Positions 11,701-25,470 of a stretch of DNA of 64,000 nt are shown piece by piece. The DNA is from Paragorgia papillata. Lineage: Eukaryota; Cnidaria; Anthozoa; Scleralcyonacea; Coralliidae. The stretch covers positions 347,186 to 411,185 of the forward strand of contig JAWNZC010000279.1 of NCBI GenBank assembly GCA_035771165.1, given 5' to 3'. How positions within the stretch are numbered: position 1 is the first letter of the stretch; every line of letters begins with the position of its first letter. The position numbers and the translations under genes are program-made. The notes beneath the pieces were generated by a model. It ran no database searches, had not been told where the DNA came from, and saw only the letters and a list, made by a program, of their open reading frames with translations.

Positions 11701-14700
11701 GAACACTTTCAACTTTCATATACAGTCAGCCAAATATTGAAAGCGACTTTCCAAGCGAACAGCCAAAAACGAGCAAGCGACGAAGAAGAAGAACGACGAA
11801 GAATCATTATCAACTAAACTTTAAAAACACTGACTGCATTTTGACTTCCCTTCGTAACTAGATCTTCAAGTTTTTAATGTTTTTTTTTATCACAAAAAAA
11901 GGTTCCAAGCTTCCCTGTAAGACTACATGTCGGCAGTTGTTTACGACTGTCGAACGATAAACTTTGGACTTTCGAGTATCACGTGAATGTCATCTCGATT
12001 ACGCAACTTAATTCAGTTATGTTAATTTATCTAATTATGTAACAAAAAAATAAATACGTTATTTACCGTTTTGGTCGGCCCGTATAGAAAAATATTTGCC
12101 CTCGGTCTCAAAAATGTCCCTCGGCCTGCGGCGTCGGGCCTTTTTTAAGACCTCAGGCAAATATTTTTCTATACGGACCTCCCAGCCGGTAAATAACATA
12201 TATTTATTTTTTTATTAGTCGTGAGCGGGCGGAATCCTAGGCTTTCCTGCAATTTGATTGGCTACGTGAGCGGGCAGTTTTTTACGATATCTTGGACCGC
12301 GGTCCAAAAAGTTATTTTTTTACATTCTGTCATAATTAAAATTGATCGATTTTCATAACTATTTCGCTTGCGACAGAAAAAATATATTCAACAGAGAGCT
12401 ACGGGGATGCAAATGAGTTTGATTATCCAAATGGTTTTGACAACTTCATGTGTAAGCAGCGAATTTTAAAAGAAACGCTGGGAAAACGGTATTTCACGAT
12501 ATCTTGGACCGCGGTCCAAAAAGTTATTTTTTTACATTCTGCCATTAAAATCGATCGATATTCATAACTATTTCGCTTGCTACAGAAAAAATATATTGAA
12601 CAGAGACTACGGGGATGCAAATGAGTTTGATTATCCAAATGGTTTTGACAACTTCGTGTGTAAACAGCGAATTTTAAAAGAAACGCTGGGGAAACTGTGA
12701 CAAAGCAAAATTTACGAGCGATATTTATAAACAAAACAGTTTAAAATGGTAGGGAAAACATACATAAACTTGTGAACACAGTATTTTGAATCACTAAATG
12801 AAACTATATAGAAGTATATATATACTATAAAGTCATACCACGAGAAGATAGAAAAGCTGAAACCTTTTGACACTAAACGTCTAAACTGTCTTTCTTCTGT
12901 TATCCAACCGCTATAAAACTAAACAAAACCGCTACAATTCTTTACCTTTTAGTCAAATATTTTCTACATGCCAACCTCATCGTGTTATGTCCTTGAAACT
13001 TGAAATTACAAATGGCTTACTACAAGCATTTTCGTCTTCAAACTCGAAGAACACTTTCAACTTTCATATACAGTCAGCCAAATATTGAAAGCGACTTTCC
13101 AAGCGAACAGCCAAAAACGAGCAAGCGACGAAGAAGAACGACGAAGAATCATTATCAACTAAACTTTAAAAACACTGACTGCATTTTGACTTCCCTTCGT
13201 AACTAGATCTTCAAGTTTTTAATGTTTTTTTTATCACAAAAAAAGGTTCCAAGCTTCCTGTAAGACTACATGTCGGCAGTTGTTTACGACTGTCGAACGA
13301 TAAACTTTGGACTTTCGAGTATCACGTGAATGTCATCTCGATTACGCAACTTAATTCAGTTATGTTAATTTATCTAATTATGTAACAAAAAAATAAATAC
13401 GTTATTTACCGTTTTGGTCGGCCCGTATAGAAAAATATTTGCCCTCGGTCTCAAAAATGTCCCTCGGCCTGCGGCGTCGGGCCTTTTTTAAGACCTCGGG
13501 CAAATATTTTTCTATACGGACCTCCCAGCCGGTAAATAACATATATTTATTTTTTTATTAGTCGTGAGCGGGCGGAATCCTAGGCTTTCCTGCAATTTGA
13601 TTGGCTACGTGAGCGGGCAGTTTTTTACGATATCTTGGACCGCGGTCCAAAAAGTTATTTTTTTACATTCTGTCATAATTAAAATTGATCGATTTTCATA
13701 ACTATTTCGCTTGCGACAGAAAAAATATATTCAACAGAGAGCTACGGGGATGCAAATGAGTTTGATTATCCAAATGGTTTTGACAACTTCATGTGTAAGC
13801 AGCGAATTTTAAAAGAAACGCTGGGAAAACGGTATTTCACGATATCTTGGACCGCGGTCCAAAAAGTTATTTTTTTACATTCTGCCATTAAAATCGATCG
13901 ATATTCATAACTATTTCGCTTGCTACAGAAAAAATATATTGAACAGAGACTACGGGGATGCAAATGAGTTTGATTATCCAAATGGTTTTGACAACTTCGT
14001 GTGTAAACAGCGAATTTTAAAAGAAACGCTGGGGAAACTGTGACAAAGCAAAATTTACGAGCGATATTTATAAACAAAACAGTTTTAAAATGGTAGGGAA
14101 AACATACATAAACTTGTGAACACAGTATTTTGAATCACTAAATGAAACTATATAGAAGTATATATATACTATAAAGTCATACCACGAGAAGATAGAAAAG
14201 CTGAAACCTTTTGACACTAAACGTCTAAACTGTCTTTCTTCTGTTATCCAACCGCTATAAAACTAAACAAAACCGCTACAATTCTTTACCTTTTAGTCAA
14301 ATATTTTCTACATGCCAACCTCATCGTGTTATGTCCTTGAAACTTGAAATTACAAATGGCTTACTACAAGCATTTTCGTCTTCAAACTCGAAGAACACTT
14401 TCAACTTTCATATACAGTCAGCCAAATATTGAAAGCGACTTTCCAAGCGAACAGCCAAAAACGAGCAAGCGACGAAGAAGAACGACGAAGAATCATTATC
14501 AACTAAACTTTAAAAACACTGACTGCATTTTGACTTCCCTTCGTAACTAGATCTTCAAGTTTTTAATGTTTTTTTTATCACAAAAAAAGGTTCCAAGCTT
14601 CCCTGTAAGACTACATGTCGGCAGTTGTTTACGACTGTCGAACGATAAACTTTGGACTTTCGAGTATCACGTGAATGTCATCTCGATTACGCAACTTAAT

Positions 14701-17700
14701 TCAGTTATGTTAATTTATCTAATTATGTAACAAAAAAATAAATACGTTATTTACCGTTTTGGTCGGCCCGTATAGAAAAATATTTGCCCTCGGTCTCAAA
14801 AATGTCCCTCGGCCTGCGGCGTCGGGCCTTTTTTAAGACCTCGGGCAAATATTTTTCTATACGGACCTCCCAGCCGGTAAATAACATATATTTATTTTTT
14901 TATTAGTCGTGAGCGGGCGGAATCCTAGGCTTTCCTGCAATTTGATTGGCTACGTGAGCGGGCAGTTTTTTACGATATCTTGGACCGCGGTCCAAAAAGT
15001 TATTTTTTTACATTCTGTCATAATTAAAATTGATCGATTTTCATAACTATTTCGCTTGCGACAGAAAAAATATATTCAACAGAGAGCTACGGGGATGCAA
15101 ATGAGTTTGATTATCCAAATGGTTTTGACAACTTCATGTGTAAGCAGCGAATTTTAAAAGAAACGCTGGGAAAACGGTATTTCACGATATCTTGGACCGC
15201 GGTCCAAAAAGTTATTTTTTTACATTCTGCCATTAAAATCGATCGATATTCATAACTATTTCGCTTGCTACAGAAAAAATATATTGAACAGAGACTACGG
15301 GGATGCAAATGAGTTTGATTATCCAAATGGTTTTGACAACTTCGTGTGTAAACAGCGAATTTTAAAAGAAACGCTGGGGAAACTGTGACAAAGCAAAATT
15401 TACGAGCGATATTTATAAACAAAACAGTTTAAAATGGTAGGGAAAACATACATAAACTTGTGAACACAGTATTTTGAATCACTAAATGAAACTATATAGA
15501 AGTATATATATATACTATAAAGTCATACCACGAGAAGATAGAAAAGCTGAAACCTTTTGACACTAAACGTCTAAACTGTCTTTCTTCTGTTATCCAACCG
15601 CTATAAAACTAAACAAAACCGCTACAATTCTTTACCTTTTAGTCAAATATTTTCTACATGCCAACCTCATCGTGTTATGTCCTTGAAACTTGAAATTACA
15701 AATGGCTTACTACAAGCATTTTCGTTTTCAAACTCGAAGAACACTTTCAACTTTCATATACAGTCAGCCAAATATTGAAAGCGACTTTCCAAGCGAACAG
15801 CCAAAAACGAGCAAGCGACGAAGAAGAACGACGAAGAATCATTATCAACTAAACTTTAAAAACACTGACTGCATTTTGACTTCCCTTCGTAACTAGATCT
15901 TCAAGTTTTTAATGTTTTTTTTTATCACAAAAAAAGGTTCCAAGCTTCCCTGTAAGACTACATGTCGGCAGTTGTTTACGACTGTCGAACGATAAACTTT
16001 GGACTTTCGAGTATCACGTGAATGTCATCTCGATTACGCAACTTAATTCAGTTATGTTAATTTATCTAATTATGTAACAAAAAAATAAATACGTTATTTA
16101 CCGTTTTGGTCGGCCCGTATAGAAAAATATTTGCCCTCGGTCTCAAAAATGTCCCTCGGCCTGCGGCGTCGGGCCTTTTTTAAGACCTCGGGCAAATATT
16201 TTTCTATACGGACCTCCCAGCCGGTAAATAACATATATTTATTTTTTTATTAGTCGTGAGCGGGCGGAATCCTAGGCTTTCCTGCAATTTGATTGGCTAC
16301 GTGAGCGGGCAGTTTTTTACGATATCTTGGACCGCGGTCCAAAAAGTTATTTTTTTACATTCTGTCATAATTAAAATTGATCGATTTTCATAACTATTTC
16401 GCTTGCGACAGAAAAAATATATTCAACAGAGAGCTACGGGGATGCAAATGAGTTTGATTATCCAAATGGTTTTGACAACTTCATGTGTAAGCAGCGAATT
16501 TTAAAAGAAACGCTGGGAAAACGGTATTTCACGATATCTTGGACCGCGGTCCAAAAAGTTATTTTTTTACATTCTGCCATTAAAATCGATCGATATTCAT
16601 AACTATTTCGCTTGCTACAGAAAAAATATATTGAACAGAGACTACGGGGATGCAAATGAGTTTGATTATCCAAATGGTTTTGACAACTTCGTGTGTAAAC
16701 AGCGAATTTTAAAAGAAACGCTGGGGAAACTGTGACAAAGCAAAAATTTACGAGCGATATTTATAAACAAAACAGTTTAAAATGGTAGGGAAAACATACA
16801 TAAACTTGTGAACACAGTATTTTGAATCACTAAATGAAACTATATAGAAGTATATATATACTATAAAGTCATACCACGAGAAGATAGAAAAGCTGAAACC
16901 TTTTGACACTAAACGTCTAAACTGTCTTTCTTCTGTTATCCAACCGCTATAAAACTAAACAAAACCGCTACAATTCTTTACCTTTTAGTCAAATATTTTC
17001 TACATGCCAACCTCATCGTGTTATGTCCTTGAAACTTGAAATTACAAATGGCTTACTACAAGCATTTTCGTCTTCAAACTCGAAGAACACTTTCAACTTT
17101 CATATACAGTCAGCCAAATATTGAAAGCGACTTTCCAAGCGAACAGCCAAAAACGAGCAAGCGACGAAGAAGAACGACGAAGAATCATTATCAACTAAAC
17201 TTTAAAAACACTGACTGCGTTTTGACTTCCCTTCGTAACTAGATCTTCAAGTTTTTAATGTTTTTTTTATCACAAAAAAAGGTTCCAAGCTTCCCTGTAA
17301 GACTACATGTCGGCAGTTGTTTACGACTGTCGAACGATAAACTTTGGACTTTCGAGTATCACGTGAATGTCATCTCGATTACGCAACTTAATTCAGTTAT
17401 GTTAATTTATCTAATTATGTAACAAAAAAATAAATACGTTATTTACCGTTTTGGTCGGCCCGTATAGAAAAATATTTGCCCTCGGTCTCAAAAATGTCCC
17501 TCGGCCTGCGGCGTCGGGCCTTTTTTAAGACCTCGGGCAAATATTTTTCTATACGGACCTCCCAGCCGGTAAATAACATATATTTATTTTTTTATTAGTC
17601 GTGAGCGGGCGGAATCCTAGGCTTTCCTGCAATTTGATTGGCTACGTGAGCGGGCAGTTTTTTACGATATCTTGGACCGCGGTCCAAAAAGTTATTTTTT

Positions 17701-20700
17701 TACATTCTGTCATAATTAAAATTGATCGATTTTCATAACTATTTCGCTTGCGACAGAAAAAATATATTCAACAGAGAGCTACGGGGATGCAAATGAGTTT
17801 GATTATCCAAATGGTTTTGACAACTTCATGTGTAAGCAGCGAATTTTAAAAGAAACGCTGGGAAAACGGTATTTCACGATATCTTGGACCGCGGTCCAAA
17901 AAGTTATTTTTTTACATTCTGCCATTAAAATCGATCGATATTCATAACTATTTCGCTTGCTACAGAAAAAATATATTGAACAGAGACTACGGGGATGCAA
18001 ATGAGTTTGATTATCCAAATGGTTTTGACAACTTCGTGTGTAAACAGCGAATTTTAAAAGAAACGCTGGGGAAACTGTGACAAAGCAAAATTTACGAGCG
18101 ATATTTATAAACAAAACAGTTTAAAATGGTAGGGAAAACATACATAAACTTGTGAACACAGTATTTTGAATCACTAAATGAAACTATATAGAAGTATATA
18201 TATACTATAAAGTCATACCACGAGAAGATAGAAAAGCTGAAACCTTTTGACACTAAACGTCTAAACTGTCTTTCTTCTGTTATCCAACCGCTATAAAACT
18301 AAACAAAACCGCTACAATTCTTTACCTTTTAGTCAAATATTTTCTACATGCCAACCTCATCGTGTTATGTCCTTGAAACTTGAAATTACAAATGGCTTAC
18401 TACAAGCATTTTCGTCTTCAAACTCGAAGAACACTTTCAACTTTCATATACAGTCAGCCAAATATCGAAAGCGACTTTCCAAGCGAACAGCCAAAAACGA
18501 GCAAGCGACGAAGAAGAACGACGAAGAATCATTATCAACTAAACTTTAAAAACACTGACTGCATTTTGACTTCCCTTCGTAACTAGATCTTCAAGTTTTT
18601 AATGTTTTTTTTATCACAAAAAAAGGTTCCAAGCTTCCCTGTAAGACTACATGTCGGCAGTTGTTTACGACTGTCGAACGATAAACTTTGGACTTTCGAG
18701 TATCACGTGAATGTCATGTCGATTACGCAACTTAATTCAGTTATGTTAATTTATCTAATTATGTAACAAAAAAATAAATACGTTATTTACCGTTTTGGTC
18801 GGCCCGTATAGAAAAATATTTGCCCTCGGTCTCAAAAATGTCCCTCGGCCTGCGGCGTCGGGCCTTTTTTAAGACCTCGGGCAAATATTTTTCTATACGG
18901 ACCTCCCAGCCGGTAAATAACATATATTTATTTTTTTATTAGTCGTGAGCGGGCGGAATCCTAGGCTTTCCTGCAATTTGATTGGCTACGTGAGCGGGCA
19001 GTTTTTTACGATATCTTGGACCGCGGTCCAAAAAGTTATTTTTTTACATTCTGTCATAATTAAAATTGATCGATTTTCATAACTATTTCGCTTGCGACAG
19101 AAAAAATATATTCAACAGAGAGCTACGGGGATGCAAATGAGTTTGATTATCCAAATGGTTTTGACAACTTCATGTGTAAGCAGCGAATTTTAAAAGAAAC
19201 GCTGGGAAAACGGTATTTCACGATATCTTGGACCGCGGTCCAAAAAGTTATTTTTTTACATTCTGCCATTAAAATCGATCGATATTCATAACTATTTCGC
19301 TTGCTACAGAAAAAATATATTGAACAGAGACTACGGGGATGCAAATGAGTTTGATTATCCAAATGGTTTTGACAACTTCGTGTGTAAACAGCGAATTTTA
19401 AAAGAAACGCTGGGGAAACTGTGACAAAGCAAAATTTACGAGCGATATTTATAAACAAAACAGTTTAAAATGGTAGGGAAAACATACATAAACTTGTGAA
19501 CACAGTATTTTGAATCACTAAATGAAACTATATAGAAGTATATATATACTATAAAGTCATACCACGAGAAGATAGAAAAGCTGAAACCTTTTGACACTAA
19601 ACGTCTAAACTGTCTTTCTTCTGTTATCCAACCGCTATAAAACTAAACAAAACCGCTACAATTCTTTACCTTTTAGTCAAATATTTTCTACATGCCAACC
19701 TCATCGTGTTATGTCCTTGAAACTTGAAATTACAAATGGCTTACTACAAGCATTTTCGTCTTCAAACTCGAAGAACACTTTCAACTTTCATATACAGTCA
19801 GCCAAATATTGAAAGCGACTTTCCAAGCGAACAGCCAAAAACGAGCAAGCGACGAAGAAGAACGACGAAGAATCATTATCAACTAAACTTTAAAAACACT
19901 GACTGCATTTTGACTTCCCTTCGTAACTAGATCTTCAAGTTTTTAATGTTTTTTTTATCACAAAAAAAGGTTCCAAGCTTCCCTGTAAGACTACATGTCG
20001 GCAGTTGTTTACGACTGTCGAACGATAAACTTTGGACTTTCGAGTATCACGTGAATGTCATCTCGATTACGCAACTTAATTCAGTTATGTTAATTTATCT
20101 AATTATGTAACAAAAAAATAAATACGTTATTTACCGTTTTGGTCGGCCCGTATAGAAAAATATTTGCCCTCGGTCTCAAAAATGTCCCTCGGCCTGCGGC
20201 GTCGGGCCTTTTTTAAGACCTCGGGCAAATATTTTTCTATACGGACCTCCCAGCCGGTAAATAACATATATTTATTTTTTTATTAGTCGTGAGCGGGCGG
20301 AATCCTAGGCTTTCCTGCAATTTGATTGGCTACGTGAGCGGGCAGTTTTTTACGATATCTTGGACCGCGGTCCAAAAAGTTATTTTTTTACATTCTGTCA
20401 TAATTAAAATTGATCGATTTTCATAACTATTTCGCTTGCGACAGAAAAAATATATTCAACAGAGAGCTACGGGGATGCAAATGAGTTTGATTATCCAAAT
20501 GGTTTTGACAACTTCATGTGTAAGCAGCGAATTTTAAAAGAAACGCTGGGAAAACGGTATTTCACGATATCTTGGACCGCGGTCCAAAAAGTTATTTTTT
20601 TACATTCTGCCATTAAAATCGATCGATATTCATAACTATTTCGCTTGCTACAGAAAAAATATATTGAACAGAGACTACGGGGATGCAAATGAGTTTGATT

Positions 20701-22874
20701 ATCCAAATGGTTTTGACAACTTCGTGTGTAAACAGCGAATTTTAAAAGAAACGCTGGGGAAACTGTGACAAAGCAAAATTTACGAGCGATATTTATAAAC
20801 AAAACAGTTTAAAATGGTAGGGAAAACATACATAAACTTGTGAACACAGTATTTTGAATCACTAAATGAAACTATATAGAAGTATATATATACTATAAAG
20901 TCATACCACGAGAAGATAGAAAAGCTGAAACCTTTTGACACTAAACGTCTAAACTGTCTTTCTTCTGTTATCCAACCGCTATAAAACTAAACAAAACCGC
21001 TACAATTCTTTACCTTTTAGTCAAATATTTTCTACATGCCAACCTCATCGTGTTATGTCCTTGAAACTTGAAATTACAAATGGCTTACTACAAGCATTTT
21101 CGTCTTCAAACTCGAAGAACACTTTCAACTTTCATATACAGTCAGCCAAATATTGAAAGCGACTTTCCAAGCGAACAGCCAAAAACGAGCAAGCGACGAA
21201 GAAGAACGACGAAGAATCATTATCAACTAAACTTTAAAAACACTGACTGCATTTTGACTTCCCTTCGTAACTAGATCTTCAAGTTTTTAATGTTTTTTTT
21301 TATCACAAAAAAAGGTTCCAAGCTTCCCTGTAAGACTACATGTCGGCAGTTGTTTACGACTGTCGAACGATAAACTTTGGACTTTCGAGTATCACGTGAA
21401 TGTCATCTCGATTACGCAACTTAATTCAGTTATGTTAATTTATCTAATTATGTAACAAAAAAATAAATACGTTATTTACCGTTTTGGTCGGCCCGTATAG
21501 AAAAATATTTGCCCTCGGTCTCAAAAATGTCCCTCGGCCTGCGGCGTCGGGCCTTTTTTAAGACCTCGGGCAAATATTTTTCTATACGGACCTCCCAGCC
21601 GGTAAATAACATATATTTATTTTTTTATTAGTCGTGAGCGGGCGGAATCCTAGGCTTTCCTGCAATTTGATTGGCTACGTGAGCGGGCAGTTTTTTACGA
21701 TATCTTGGACCGCGGTCCAAAAAGTTATTTTTTTACATTCTGTCATAATTAAAATTGATCGATTTTCATAACTATTTCGCTTGCGACAGAAAAAATATAT
21801 TCAACAGAGAGCTACGGGGATGCAAATGAGTTTGATTATCCAAATGGTTTTGACAACTTCATGTGTAAGCAGCGAATTTTAAAAGAAACGCTGGGAAAAC
21901 GGTATTTCACGATATCTTGGACCGCGGTCCAAAAAGTTATTTTTTTACATTCTGCCATTAAAATCGATCGATATTCATAACTATTTCGCTTGCTACAGAA
22001 AAAATATATTGAACAGAGACTACGGGGATGCAAATGAGTTTGATTATCCAAATGGTTTTGACAACTTCGTGTGTAAACAGCGAATTTTAAAAGAAACGCT
22101 GGGGAAACTGTGACAAAGCAAAATTTACGAGCGATATTTATAAACAAAACAGTTTAAAATGGTAGGGAAAACATACATAAACTTGTGAACACAGTATTTT
22201 GAATCACTAAATGAAACTATATAGAAGTATATATATACTATAAAGTCATACCACGAGAAGATAGAAAAGCTGAAACCTTTTGACACTAAACGTCTAAACT
22301 GTCTTTCTTCTGTTATCCAACCGCTATAAAACTAAACAAAACCGCTACAATTCTTTACCTTTTAGTCAAATATTTTCTACATGCCAACCTCATCGTGTTA
22401 TGTCCTTGAAACTTGAAATTACAAATGGCTTACTACAAGCATTTTCGTCTTCAAACTCGAAGAACACTTTCAACTTTCATATACAGTCAGCCAAATATTG
22501 AAAGCGACTTTCCAAGCGAACAGCCAAAAACGAGCAAGCGACGAAGAAGAACGACGAAGAATCATTATCAACTAAACTTTAAAAACACTGACTGCATTTT
22601 GACTTCCCTTCGTAACTAGATCTTCAAGTTTTTAATGTTTTTTTTTATCACAAAAAAGGTTCCAAGCTTCCCTGTAAGACTACATGTCGGCAGTTGTTTA
22701 CGACTGTCGAACGATAAACTTTGGACTTTCGAGTATCACGTGAATGTCATCTCGATTACGCAACTTAATTCAGTTATGTTAATTTATCTAATTATGTAAC
22801 AAAAAAATAAATACGTTATTTACCGTTTTGGTCGGCCCGTATAGAAAAATATTTGCCCTCGGTCTCAAAAATGT

Positions 22875-23439
22875 ATTTTCTCTCTCTTTGACTCTCAAAC
22901 TTGTATTTTCCATTTTTCAAGAAACTGTACGGAGCCACCTTAAAAGGTTAAGTTTACGGTAAACATTTAGTAACAATGCTGTTCGAGTTTTCCTGTTTTG
23001 CATATATCATGTCACTGTTACAGTAATTTTGTTTTCGATTTCATGTGTCCTTAAAGTATTTTAAACGTATCGTTATGTTTTCGCTTGCCCGTTGTTGACT
23101 GCCGTCTTATCTCCGCTTAAATATTTTTCTTATGGTAAAACCACTTGTAAAACTTAGCGTAGCTTGTTTATAATTTGGCATAAAAATCGGTGAAGGAGCA
23201 ATTTTTCGTCTGTTAAACATATAAATGCTGCTATATTTTGAATTGTTCTAACGGCTATTTCCAGGCTCCCAATGAAAAAGAGCACGAAGGTGTTTTTCTA
23301 ATCAGAGGGTTATCTGACGGATATTTGAAAAAAATCGTGTTAAAGATGGCGAGGGGCTGTTGTGTTAGCATATTTCTAATAGTTAAACAATGGTGTAAAT
23401 ACAGATAAGCTAATCCTCCAGCCTGATCACAATCAATCT
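22875..23439. other. No gene seen; right flank of the array
   Basis: This is AT-rich sequence with only short open frames and no recognisable repeat. Confidence 0.5.
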
Positions 23440-23668
23440 TCTTCGTCATAAACCTCCTCTCTCCAACCTCTACATTGATCGATGGTATCCCCATTGAGAC
23501 TGTCGAAAGTACCAAAGTCCTTGGCATACATTTTCGGAGTGATCTCAAATGGAATAACCATATCGATGAAATTACGAAGAAAGCTGCTAAACGGTTATAT
23601 ATTATTCGAGTTCTACGATGCAATGGTCTCTCTGTGGATGACTTGGCAAGAGCAATATCTCACGAGTG
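23440..23668 (+). pseudogene. Non-LTR retrotransposon (LINE) RT C-terminal fragment
   Basis: The frame 23475-23668 reads IDGIPIETVESTKVLGIHF, then DLKWNNHI and KKAAKRLYIIRVL. This is the conserved region just after the RT palm in CR1/L2/Jockey-like LINEs (pattern G..I..V...K.LGI....L.W..HI..I..K..K.L). There is no start codon and no catalytic motif, and it is truncated on both sides. A palindromic MITE begins at its 3' edge (23654). Confidence 0.75.
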
Positions 23669-23752
23669 AGCGCAGCTCACTCGTGAGATATTATCCTTGC
23701 CACTCGAACATAAAATCCATATCTTCTCTCCACCGTGTAATATCCCCTTTAT
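23654..23752 (-). repeat. Foldback MITE family A, copy 1
   Basis: It starts with a perfect 17-bp inverted repeat (AATATCTCACGAGTGAG / CTCACTCGTGAGATATT, 5-bp loop). It continues with TTGCCACTCGAACATAAAATCC and the terminus CACCGTGTAATATCCCC. The same sequence recurs at 31282-31400 and 34961-35040. Confidence 0.75.
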
Positions 23753-24108
23753 ATAATATAATATAACATAACGACACGATACGACACGATACGGCACGAC
23801 ACGACACGGCACGGCACGGCACAACACAACACAACACAACACAACACAACACAACACAACACAACACAACACAACACGGCACAACACAACACAACACAAC
23901 ACAACACAACACAACACAACACAACACAACACAACACAACACAACACAACACAACACAACACAACACAACACAACACAACACAACACAACACAACACAAC
24001 ACAACACAACACAATATAATATAATATAATATAATATAATATAATATAATATAATATAATATAATATAATATAATGTAATGTAATGTAATGTAATATAAT
24101 ATAATATT
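23748..24108. repeat. Pentanucleotide microsatellite with drifting unit
   Basis: Period 5 is kept throughout while the unit changes stepwise: ATAAT, ACGAT/ACGGC, a long ACAAC block, ATAAT again, GTAAT, ATAAT. The open frames through it (Cys-Val repeats) are artefacts. Confidence 0.95.
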
Positions 24109-24110
24109 TA

Positions 24111-25470
24111 ACAATTAGACAACGAGGCCGAGTTTTCTATGAGCTGATAGTCAACGAGGCGAAGCCCAAGTTGACAATCTGCTCGTAGAAAACCAACCTC
24201 GTACACAGGGTCTTACCTCCGCTCCCCCCTCCCCCCACGCTGCGGAAAGACCCAGGTACACCCTGGTCACGTGTCGTCTATCCAAATTTTCGACTGTGGG
24301 GGTGTCCCCTGTGTATCAATGCTTGCATGACCTCGCTGGAATAGTCGAAGAAATGCATGTATACGTATCTTGTTTTGTTTTCTGGTATTAGATTTTGAAA
24401 TGAATCGTTAAACCGGTGATACGATTTTAAAATTGAAACAAGTTGTTTTGACAGCTATTGTTTCTAGTTTATAATAAATCGCTGTGTATTTAAATTTTAC
24501 AATGAAGAAAGTTTTTGATGTTCCCATTCGTTTAATAATCGTCAACCTGGGTGCTTAAATTATACAATATATAGTCGATTAATCGATATCTTATTATCAT
24601 TTTTCTATTTATATAAACTCCAGTTACTCCGCAAATTTGATCTTTCGTCGCTTGATCATGAAATATGAATACGCCACTACGAAAACTGTTGCCGCTCCTC
24701 CATTCGGCAAAGTATATTAAAATATCGAACAATAGTATTAATCAACGATAAATAAACAAAAATAAACAGTACTAAAATAGTAAAATATTTGAAACCAACA
24801 TCATTCTATAATGCTATAGCAAGAACCTAGACACATTTAATAAGGCAAAGGTGAAATATATGTTGAACCTTTGTTGTCATCTGTCTGCATTTCTGAATGC
24901 GCTGTGTTGTTTACTTAAAGAAATAGTACTTTCAGTAGACTTCAAGAAAGTGGGCGAGTCTTATCGATTTTTCTGCTTCTTTGCTGTCACAAACTTCTTG
25001 TCCGATAAAGAAACCCCCGTTGTTGAATACCACACGCGAAAGCTGCCGTTATATTTAATTGAATACGTCCAGTTAAAAGCCTCGCGATTCAAATGCTTAA
25101 AACGAATATTCTCCCATCAATAACACATGTCGCCAGCGCTACAAAGCCAGCAAAATATTGATATTTGAGATTTTGGCATTCTTATTAAATTATATCTCGT
25201 TTCGGATTGTTTCTCCAAGCCGATGTGCACCTTTCGTGAGTCGTGATATTTCATCTGGCCAGATGTTTTGCGTTTTGTATAAACACTACTCCGGTCGGTA
25301 AGTCGAGAAAGTTTTTTGTACCACCCTACCCACACTAAATTTATTTTGTACTGCCCATATTTTGGGCAGCACGTGACCAGCGTGTACCAGGGTCTTTCCG
25401 CAGCGAAGGGGAGCGGAGGTAAGACCTGGGTACGAGGTTGGTAGAAAACGAGGACGAGTTGTCTAATTGT
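24111..25470. mobile_element. Non-autonomous DNA transposon, 1.36 kb, TIRs and TTTA target duplication
   Basis: ACAATTAGACAAC at 24111 is inverted at 25470, and TTTA flanks both ends (24107-24110; 25471-25474). The ~150-bp termini correspond: GAGGTTTTCTA-type ends and GGTCTTACCTCCGCT are found inverted in the right arm. The left end also contains its own ~31-bp-arm hairpin (24135-24192). The 1.1-kb interior has frames such as 24851-25123 (90 codons), with no transposase motif I recognise. The TSD is short and low-complexity, so it is suggestive only. Confidence 0.7.

Larger units (their letters stand above)
1433..22874. repeat. Tandem satellite array, ~16 copies of a ~1345-bp unit
   Basis: A nearly identical unit repeats head to tail. 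Using the fixed point at the start of the + strand frame, copies lie at about 2242, 3589, 4935, 6281, 7627, 8973, 10320, 11664, 13012, 14356, 15702, 17048, 18392, 19736, 21080 and 22425, a spacing of 1344-1348 bp. Differences are mostly single-base homopolymer length changes and rare substitutions, implying recent amplification or strong homogenisation. The first copy begins at TTTATTTTTTTATTAG, just after where a foldback would be. The last stops inside the foldback at 22874. The total is ~21.4 kb, 15.9 units. No rRNA, snRNA, histone or tRNA gene is recognisable in the unit. Confidence 0.97.

Noticed and set aside
1653..22147. Repeated ~103-codon minus-strand frame in every satellite unit
   Set aside because: Its apparent start codons are TTG, not ATG. 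It recurs only because the DNA is homogenised, has no domain, and is altered by single-base indels in several copies.
1433..22874. CRISPR-like or rDNA/histone tandem array
   Set aside because: Units are ~1345 bp with no short repeat/spacer alternation, and no rRNA, tRNA, snRNA or histone sequence was recognised.
23660..24114. Cys-Val and Tyr-Ile rich open frames
   Set aside because: They are translations of a pentanucleotide microsatellite.
24851..25123. 90-codon frame inside the TTTA-flanked transposon as a transposase
   Set aside because: No catalytic or DNA-binding motif; too short; probably chance.
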